A stretch of 25,336 bases of DNA from contig CALSCR010002860.1 in the NCBI GenBank assembly GCA_943704495.1, positions 1-25,336 of the forward strand, in the 5' to 3' direction. Below the pieces are notes generated by a model. That model had not been told where the DNA came from and ran no database searches. It saw only the letters and a program-made list of their open reading frames with translations. Positions 1 through 7,893 of this stretch are shown one piece after another; position 1 is the first letter of the stretch, and each line of letters starts with the position of its first letter. Both the position numbers and the translations under genes were made by a program. Source of the DNA: Pigoraptor chileana. Its lineage: Eukaryota > Opisthokonta > Filasterea.

Positions 1-2
1 TG

Positions 3-78
<76 letters not shown>

Positions 79-82
79 TGTG
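1..82. repeat. (TG)n microsatellite at left end of window
   Basis: Almost pure TG dinucleotides from base 1, with one CG variant near base 9 and a TTTG interruption near 75-78. It lies about 190 bp upstream of the EGF/DUF5011 gene start and reaches the window edge, so its full length is unknown. Confidence 0.97.
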
Positions 83-268
83 CATTGTGGAGTCTGTAGC
101 ATGTGCATGTGTCTGGTCGGCGCAAATGTTTGTCACAGCCGCTGATTACTGTTTCTATTACCCTCCGTGCCTCACATACAAAATTGTTCAATAACTCGGG
201 TGACCCCTACTTTAGTGTGTTGGGTTTCCGAGTGATTGCACGGGGTGAAGATTCAGAAAGAGTACAAG
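83..268 (+). other. 5' flank/leader of the EGF-DUF5011 gene
   Basis: About 185 bp between the microsatellite and the ATG at 269. The ATG is preceded by AGTACAAG and followed by GCG, a good eukaryotic start context, and there is no in-frame ATG upstream in this leader. No clear TATA box or other promoter motif was seen. The leader may contain the transcription start, but nothing in the sequence fixes it. Confidence 0.4.
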
Positions 269-3200
269 ATGGCGCGTCTTCAACTTGTTGTGATTGCCGT
301 GCTGGCTGCGTGCATGGGCGCAGTCCTCGCCGCTCCTCCCACATTCGAGCCTTGCCCCGACAACTCGCAGTTTTTGCTTGCACCCCCGACAGACAACGGT
401 CCTCAGCCGTGCAATGGACAGGGAAAGATTCACGCGCGTCTGTTCTGCTCGTGCAACCCTGGCTTCTTTGGCAAGTGCTGCGAGAACTCGATCAACTTCT
501 GTGACGCTTACAATGGTGGCTGCCACGAGTATGCGGTGAGTGTTTGTTTGTGTGGGAGAAACATACGTGTGCGAATATATTAGTGTGAACTTGTGTAAAC
601 GTGGAAGTAGTATGTGAACAATGTATATGTGGGGGAACTGTATAAGCATGGAATATATGATCGTGACCTTTGCATGTGTGTCGGTTGTGTGCGTGTTCAT
701 GTATCAAGTGGAGCCTGCAGGCGGCTGCACCTGGAGAGTCATCATCTCTGCGTGTGTGCGATGTCTGGCCAATGTTAACATATATGTATATATGTGTGTG
801 TTATGCTGTGTAATAACAGACCTGCAACCAAGTTTTCGGTGACCGCACTTGCACGTGCAATGAGGGCTTTGCCGGAGATGGCATTTCGTGCCGCGGTGAG
901 TGCATTGTTTCAGCAGAGCAAAGTAAAGATGTGTTGGGCGCATGTTTGCGAATCATCAGAAGATGTGTAAATCTCTCTGCCATTGATTGAGGATGGCCAA
1001 TGAATCGCCAAATCAACACCCTCTCGTGTCATTATATTATCTCCATGCACAAATCCAATAAGTTTTGTGGTTCGCTGCGTCTGTGTTCACCATTGCATTT
1101 CTTTAATCTTTGTGTTTTTTGTTTTGTTGGATGCGCAGATGTGACTCCCCCCGAGCTCACTCTAAAGGGCGACTCGACGGTGATGATCACGCAATACGCC
1201 CCCTACAGCGACGTGGGTGCAACCTCCATCGACAACCTCGATGGCGACATCTCCGCGCACGCCACTGCCTCTAGCACTGTCAACACACACTTCCCGGGCA
1301 CTTACACGGTCGAGTACTCGGTGAGTCTGACATGTGTGTGTGTGTGTGTGTGTGTGTTACTACGAATCAAATCATATTCGCACGGGTATGCATGATCACT
1401 CCTGTGGCACAACTGCATAGGGTGCATCCACTGCCGTGTGTCGCATGGGTAATATGTTGGCGTTGGTGGTCACATTGTTGTTGCAAAACGCGTTTCCGCG
1501 GTTGGTATGCGCTGCCTCTCCCTTTGGTTGTGTCTTCAAGTCACTTACCCCTTCCGCTCTCTCTTTTTTCTTCTTTTCTTTGTTGCTCCCAAACACATGC
1601 ACATGCTCACACGTAATACTCACACGCACACACACACAAAATACAACACAATACAGTCGACGGATGCTGCTGGCAACATGAACGGCATCACACGCACTGT
1701 CATTGTGGCCGATATCGACGAGTGCGGACTCCCCGCCGACAACCCATACCACCACGCATGCCACGCCAAGGCATCGGTGCGTGACATAAACGGCGACAAC
1801 GCGTGATTGTTCTGTGCTTGCATTGTTTTGCGTATTTTGTTGTCTTTTTTCGCTCTTGGGCGTGTGCTTTTGTACTTGTTGTTTTGCGGATGTTTGATGA
1901 GCGGAGTACATATTCCCATGTGTCCCTATTATAGTCTCTGCCGATTATTCAATCCCCTATCCACCCACACACATGCGCACATACACACCAAAACACACAC
2001 CCACACACACACACACGCACACGCAATAGTGCGCCAACACAAACGGAGGCTACACGTGCACGTGCAACGCCGGCTACATTGGCGACGGCAAGAACTGCAA
2101 CGACGTCACTGCCCCCGTCATTACGATCCTCTCGGACTCTGACGTCACCCTCTATCAGTATGACGTATTCACTGTTGCTGGCTCCACCGTCAAGGACAAC
2201 TCTGGCGAGTCGATTGAGGCCACTGCGACGAGCGACGTCGACGTTACGGTGTGTTGACGTCGCATATATACCTCTGTTATTATTGTTGGGTTTGTTGTGG
2301 TTGTATTATCATATTCTTTGTGTTTGTCATGTTTAACGCATGTGCATAATTTCTCATTACCCTTGGTTTTTCTCCTTCTTCCGATTCCGCTTGGTTTTGT
2401 GGCGCACAATAATCCACACGCACACGCACACACACACAATCCCCCCCCCCCCCCCCCCAATAGACGCCCGGCAAGTACCACGTGGTGTATGCTGCACGTG
2501 ACTCTGCAGGCAACCAGGCTACGGCGACGCTGACGGTGGACGTGTATGACATTGACGAGTGCCTTGTCTTCCAGTCGAACAGCAAGAAGATCCCCTCGCG
2601 CCCCTGCCACCAGTACTCGAAGTGCACCAACACGATTGGAGGATACACGTGCGTGTGCAACGGAGGCTTCTCTGGCGACGGCTTCAACTGCATTGGTGCG
2701 TCTTTGTGTGACACGTCGTCTTTGTCGTCAGTGTGGGCATGTTGAAATTGCGTTCCGTTGTGTTGCCTTGCCGTAACTAATTTCTTTCTCCTGGCGCACA
2801 TACACACCACACACGCACACATAAACACATCAGACATCACTCCCCCCGTCGTCCGCACGGTCGTTCCCATTGTTACTGTCGCCCAGTACTCTGACGAGGC
2901 CGCCATCTACACGGCATTTCACGTGTCGTCCGTGGACAACCTCAACGGTGATCTTTCCGACGCTGTTCTCCGCCAGGGATCCGCGGATGTCAAGAGCCCC
3001 GGCGAGTACAGCGTTGTCTTTTCGTCGACAGACGTCGCCGGCAACACGGGACTTGTCTCGGTCAAGGCCATTGTGTCTGACGTTGACGAGTGCTCTGAGA
3101 AGACTGCCTGGTGGAAGCACAACTGCAACTACTATGCTTCGTGCAAGAACACAATTGGAAGCTTCGAGGTGCGGTTTTTTACTTTGTTTGTTTTGTTTGT

Positions 3201-4368
3201 GTTTGTTTTCTCCATTCGTTTCACAACAATGTAATTTTTTCCGGGTTAGTGTGGGCGATCATGCGTGTGTATATTCAGCCAATGCGCGTGTTTGTGGTCA
3301 TCCAACTGATCCCTTTCCATCCATCGATCTCTCCTTTGTGTGCACGTCTGCAGTGCAAGTGCGATGATGGCTTCACTGGCGACGGCGTCCGCTGCAACGA
3401 CGTGACGAGCCCCGTCGTCGAACTGAAGGGCACCTCCACCGTTGTTATTGAGCAGTTTGGCACGTACAAGGACGATGGCGCCATTGCCACGGACAACAAG
3501 GACGGCGATGTTTCTTCTGCGATTTCTGTGTCTGGCAGCGTTAACACTGGCCTTGCTGGCGATTACGAGCTCACCTTCAGCGCCACGGACGCGGCCGGCA
3601 ACGTCGGATCGGTCACGCGCCTTGTCTCTGTGCAGGACATTAACGAGTGCACCATCGCAGAGTCGAACATTCACGCCGCAAAGTGCGACAAGAACGCATA
3701 CTGCACAAACCGCAAGTCTGCATACGACTGCATCTGTAACGACGGCTTTTCTGGCGACGGCAAGACGTGCCAGGACGTCACACCCCCCGTCATTACCCCG
3801 AGCTCGTTTGAGGTTCACATTAACCAGTATGATGCGTTCACCGTGCCGGCCGCTAAGGCCACCGACAATTACGACGGAAACATTTCCGGAAAAGTCCGCA
3901 TTACGTTCAACAATGTCAACACTGCCCTTGCCGGATGGTACACTGTCACATACTCGGTGACGGATGCTTCTGGCAACGACGCCCAGGACAAGACGATTGA
4001 CGTCGAGGTCCGCGACATCAATGAGGTGTGTTTTGTTTGCTTTTTTTTGTTTTTGTCTCACATCAAATGCAGCACTCAAATGCATTCGTTCACTTTGCGT
4101 GGTCACTAATGCGTCACGCATACTTACATGCCTTTGCCTCGACAACCCCCACGGCAGTGCACTCGCTCGGACGCATACAAGCACAACTGCTCGCCCCACG
4201 GAACGGTAAGCAAGCTGACGTCACCATACACCTCATTCTTTATCGCCTTTTGACGTCACGGGTATCCACTCTTTGCGTGTGTATAACAATGGCGTCACTG
4301 TTTTGTCGTGAGCAATCAGGCCGCGCTGTTGTTGTTTCGATTGCCATCTTTTGCTCACTCTGTTCTCC

Positions 4369-4407
<39 letters not shown>

Positions 4408-6723
4408 CAAACATAAACACAAAATCCAAAACCCCCAAACAAAAACAACGCGGCGTGCATTCCTTCCTGCGCGCGTGTGCAGTGCACCAACGTGATCAGC
4501 TCGTTTTCGTGCGCCTGCAACGCCGGCTTTTCGGGCAACGGAGTCAACTGCCGCGACATTACGCCCCCCGTGATCACCGTCGACACGACGCCCATTTCCA
4601 TTGTCCAGTATGCCAGCTCGTTTGTCGTTCCCTCTGCCCGCGCATCTGACAACCTCGACGGCGATATCTCTGCCAAGATCGCTGTTTCTAACACTGTGAA
4701 CGCGCGTGTTGTTGGATCTTACTCGATCCGTTATGACGCTGTGGATGCATCTGGCAATGCCGCGACGTCAGCCCGCATCACTGTTTCTGTGACGGACATT
4801 GATGAGTGCGCCCGCCCCAACCCCGCCCTCTATCCCTCGTGCCACGCGCAGGCCGACGTGAGTGCCTTGTGTGTGTGTGTGTGAAAGCGTGAGATTGGTT
4901 GTTGTATGTGTTGTTAGTGTGAAGTGGCAATTGCGTTCCGCGCCATTGACAATACTCCACTATGAGTGCATGCTCGACTGCTGTGGTTGTGTGACGTGGT
5001 GTGCGACTTGTGGTTCTTTACTTTCTTGACAATGCGCTCATTGCTTTGCTGCATTTCCGCCCAATGTGCCTTCTTGTGCATCGACAGTGCCGCAACACGA
5101 TTGGCAGCTACACGTGCACGTGCAAGACCGGATTCACCGGCGATGGCTTCCGCTCGTGCGTCGGTGAGTTGTTTTGTTGTGCTGTGTTGTCTTCTTGTGC
5201 TGTGTTGCGTTGTACTTTGTTGCAGGTGTGCATACACACGCACACACACACGCACACACATATACGCACACGTGCACCTCTGGTATCTCACGTTGCAAAC
5301 GACTTTGTTTGTGCTAATCTCTCTTTCTTCTTCCTCCCCTCTCCTCCCCTCTCTCTTGTCTCGTCTCGTCTATCGCAGACACCACCGCCCCCGTCATCAC
5401 GCTCACCGGACCCGCCTCGATCACTCTCACCCAGGCCATCTCGTGGCTTCCCGCTACCCCGTATGTCGAGCAGGGCGCAACCGCCAATGACAACTTTGAC
5501 GGCGTCATTAACTCGCGTGTTGCCATTTCTGGATCCGTCAACGTCCGCGTTGTGGGAACATACCGCATCAACTACGACGTGACTGATCTTGCCGGCAACG
5601 CGGCGACGCGTGTCACCCGCACCATCATTGTCCAGGATGTCAACGAGTGCGACACTGCGCGCAGCACTGCCGACGGCCTTGCGACGACCCCCGCTGGCTG
5701 CGACCGCTACACCACCGTGGGTTTCGTCGTTTTTGTTTGTTTGGATTTGGCGCTTGTTTGGGGGGGCTGTCTTAAGCTGTAGCACTCTACTATATTAACT
5801 CTCCATATGTGTGTCTTTCTATCTTTTTGTTTGTTTGGCCTCTTTGTCGCGCAGTGCGTCAACAACGTGGGAGGCTACTCGTGCACGCCGTGCCCCGCTG
5901 GATTCACAGGCTCGGGAACCACAACCTGCAAGTCGATCACGTGCCAGTATTCCGAGTACTGGAGCGACTGCCTCAGTGAGTCTTTTTCGCTTGTTTTTTG
6001 TTGTGTTGTTGTCACCTGGCCTTCTGTTGCCGTCGCTGTCGCTCTCTCCTTGTTGGAGTGGATGGCTTATGCCCGAGGCGTTTTGAGTACTGAAGGTCTC
6101 TCTCCCACTTCTCTTCTCTTTTCACTCCTACCCTTCTCCATGTGCAGCATGGTCGGTGCCCACATGCAACTACGGCGGCTCCCCCGTCAACCCCGATGCT
6201 TGCAGCGGGTTGATTGGTGCCCTCCGCGACGGGTCGCAGTCGTGCGGCCTCGGTGGATGTCAGGTGAAGTGCCGCATTGTGACGAATGCCCCGTGCAACT
6301 GCGGATACGAGGAGTACTGGTCGTCGAACTGCGGTATTGCTGACCTCGGCCTCTCTTCCAACTCGTACGCGCGCACGTGCTCTGACGGTGGCGAGCTTGT
6401 CAGCCAGGTGAGAGCCCCATTGTCTTGCGTGGGAATTGCGCCATTTGTGCGTGGCGTCGATGTTTTTTTTGTCTTTCATTCGAAATATGGCATTGGATGA
6501 TCTCTCCTCACACTGGCCTATCAAATGCCACGATATTACGCGAGTGTGACACCCCCTTTTTTTTTTGGTCCTAACCTGTCGCTCGCATTTCTATGCCTTT
6601 TTGCACCCCTTTTGTAACTTGAAATTGCAGTACTCGTGCTACACCATCTTCAACTCGTGGAGCCAGAGCTGCGGCATTCTCGGATGCTCGTCCAAGTGCC
6701 GTCGTGTTGTGTGCCAGAAGTAG
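269..6723 (+). CDS. Secreted protein of alternating EGF and DUF5011 Ig-like domains (15 exons)
   Basis: Exons: 269-535, 820-895, 1139-1320, 1657-1776, 2030-2248, 2464-2695, 2834-3168, 3354-4025, 4158-4205, 4483-4857, 5088-5163, 5379-5716, 5855-5975, 6148-6407, 6631-6723. They join in frame to about 1137 residues ending at TAG, and all introns are GT-AG. Residues 1-21 form a signal peptide (MARLQ, a hydrophobic run, then ALA before APPT). A first EGF follows. Then come seven repeats of a DUF5011-type domain (D-[ITV]-[TS]-x-P start, DN-x-DGD or similar, G-x-Y-x-[VIL]-x-[YF], [TR]D-x-[AS]GN) that runs directly into D-[IV]-[DN]-EC, the calcium-binding EGF signature, ending in G(Y/F)xGDG. The C-terminal ~155 residues are cysteine-rich with repeated YWS and SCG motifs. 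No membrane anchor is seen, so it is probably secreted into matrix or used in adhesion. Partner and function are unknown. DUF5011 is mainly known from bacterial surface proteins. Exon joins are confident because domain motifs continue across each one. Confidence 0.93.
1321..1656 (+). repeat. Intron 3 of the EGF-DUF5011 gene: (TG)n near donor, CA-rich run near acceptor
   Basis: A pure TG run lies at about 1333-1357, some 12 bases after the GTGAGT donor. A CA-rich run (CACACGCACACACACACA core) lies at about 1620-1638, some 18 bases before the acceptor. In RNA the two runs are complementary and could pair, bringing the splice sites together. A CT-rich tract occupies about 1550-1590. Confidence 0.85.
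1777..2029 (+). repeat. Intron 4 of the EGF-DUF5011 gene with a CA-rich 3' part
   Basis: T- and TG-rich sequence follows the GTGCGT donor. CA-rich repeats fill about 1962-2024, directly before the CAATAG acceptor. It shows the same 5'-GT-rich, 3'-CA-rich polarity as other introns here. Confidence 0.8.
2416..2458 (+). repeat. (CA)n followed by an 18-C run just before a splice acceptor
   Basis: CACACGCACACGCACACACA is followed by AAT and then 18 consecutive C at 2441-2458. The acceptor AATAG ends at 2463. The pyrimidine tract of this intron (2249-2463) is therefore pure C rather than T-rich, which is unusual. The run is long enough that its exact length may be a sequencing estimate. Confidence 0.9.
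4375..4404 (+). repeat. (CA)n microsatellite in intron 9 of the EGF-DUF5011 gene
   Basis: About 14 CA units lie inside the 4206-4482 intron, followed by an A- and C-rich stretch up to the GTGCAG acceptor. Confidence 0.9.
5227..5278 (+). repeat. CA-rich repeat in intron 11 of the EGF-DUF5011 gene
   Basis: The intron (5164-5378) begins with about 60 bases of GT-rich sequence. It then switches to CACACGCACACACACACG-type repeats, then to a CT-rich tract and a CGCAG acceptor. Confidence 0.8.
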
Positions 6724-7893
6724 ACGCATACGCACACCACTGCATTGGTGCTGTCCCTCAAATCATGCTGTTAAAAGAGCTCTATGCGACAACAGCTGAA
6801 AATTTGCCCTTTGTCAAACACAAAGACTCACGTTGATGTGATTCAGTGATAGCAAATATACTTTTTGTGTTTTATTCTCTAAAATACAAATATTATCTGC
6901 ACGGCAATGTCCAGAAGTAGAGTTTTCCCCCGAACTATTTTGTGTTGATGAAGCCCAGTGAAAGCGAGGGGATGGGGCAACGAGGTCCACATGCTCACCT
7001 TCGCCTGAGATTATACTACCGCCCTGCGAAATGAAAACCGGTGCAACACGTCCTACTGTATGTGGCGCATCGTCTGAGAAGCAAGAGCACTCTTATCGTG
7101 TAAGGAATCAACAAGATTTACAAGCCTATACCGCAACGTCCCAATTCTCTCCGGATTCAATTACCTTTGAATTCTAATAAGTGTACCCTTTTGATGAAAC
7201 GTTATTGAATCCGGAGAGAATTGGAATATACGCATCCTGCAACCTTCTCCACCTGTGCTCTTTGTTGGGAGAGCCGGGGAACCTGATGTGTCATTTATGA
7301 CACTTTTTCCCTTTTTGCATTTATCTACTGTTCATACAATCCAGTCGTTGGCTTAGTATCTCCAATTGTATCAGAATCGAATTTTGCAGGGAGAGAATTT
7401 ACTAAAGTAAGTAAAATGTCAGGCATTAATTTGAAAATACCCTGCTTTTATTGCTCCTTTTGGTGGTAAATATCAAATTAATCGGCCGCAGCGACGTTGT
7501 TGTGTCCCGGTGAATCGGTGAATATCGATGGGTTGGGAGGCCGACTGCAGAACGACTCCCGACGAACAGCCAGGGATCACACGAGGGCCGAGTGTCTGCG
7601 ATTTGTTTCACATGAAAGTCTGGAGCACTGCTTGCGCATTGCGTATGTGTGCGTAGCAGTGGAAAGAGAAGGATTTTGGCAAAATTGTGCACGAAATTGA
7701 AGACTTGGTTTGGATTTGATGTGAAACCAATGCCTGTCGATTGTGAGGCAGCCGTTCGCACATACGCCTGAGTGAAGATGGCGATAACCTTTTCTCCAAA
7801 GAACCTGTCCTGAATCCCTCCACATTGTCCCTTTATGGGAATAGGGAACTTCTGCCCCGTGTGCGCGTGTGGAACAGGCTGGAACTAGCAGCA
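6724..7893. other. Intergenic spacer between the EGF-DUF5011 gene and the duplicated membrane-protein gene
   Basis: About 1.17 kb. I see no convincing coding sequence; the short reading frames on both strands have no recognisable domain. It should contain the 3' end of the upstream gene (no AATAAA seen soon after the stop; AT-rich ACTTTTTGTGTTTTATTC near 6860-6880) and the promoter of the downstream gene. The one distinct structure is the inverted repeat at 7141-7224. Confidence 0.6.
7141..7224. repeat. Perfect 21-bp inverted repeat with 42-nt loop
   Basis: Bases 7141-7161 are exactly the reverse complement of 7204-7224, and the arms contain CTCTCCGGATTC and GAATCCGGAGAG. The loop, 7162-7203, is AT-rich. 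There is no flanking direct repeat that would mark a transposon insertion and no T run that would mark a Pol III terminator. As RNA it would fold into a strong hairpin. It may be a small-RNA precursor, a 3' UTR structure or a residual element with inverted ends; the sequence does not decide between these. Confidence 0.9.

Noticed and set aside
1-82. Telomeric repeat at the window ends
   Set aside because: The left end carries TG and the right end CA on the given strand. A chromosome read this way would show the C-rich strand at the left end and the G-rich strand at the right. Pure TG/CA runs are also common inside introns here.
3246-4199. 317-codon frame on the minus strand
   Set aside because: It lies opposite exon 8 of the EGF-DUF5011 gene, has no domain and reflects GC-rich codon positions of the real exon.
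7426-7761. Small minus-strand gene (111 codons) in the spacer
   Set aside because: No domain, mixed composition and no supporting splice or motif evidence; it overlaps the likely promoter of the membrane-protein gene.
7825-7893. Longer N-terminus for the duplicated membrane protein
   Set aside because: The extra 23 codons begin with TTG, not ATG. The first in-frame ATG is at 7894 in a good context.
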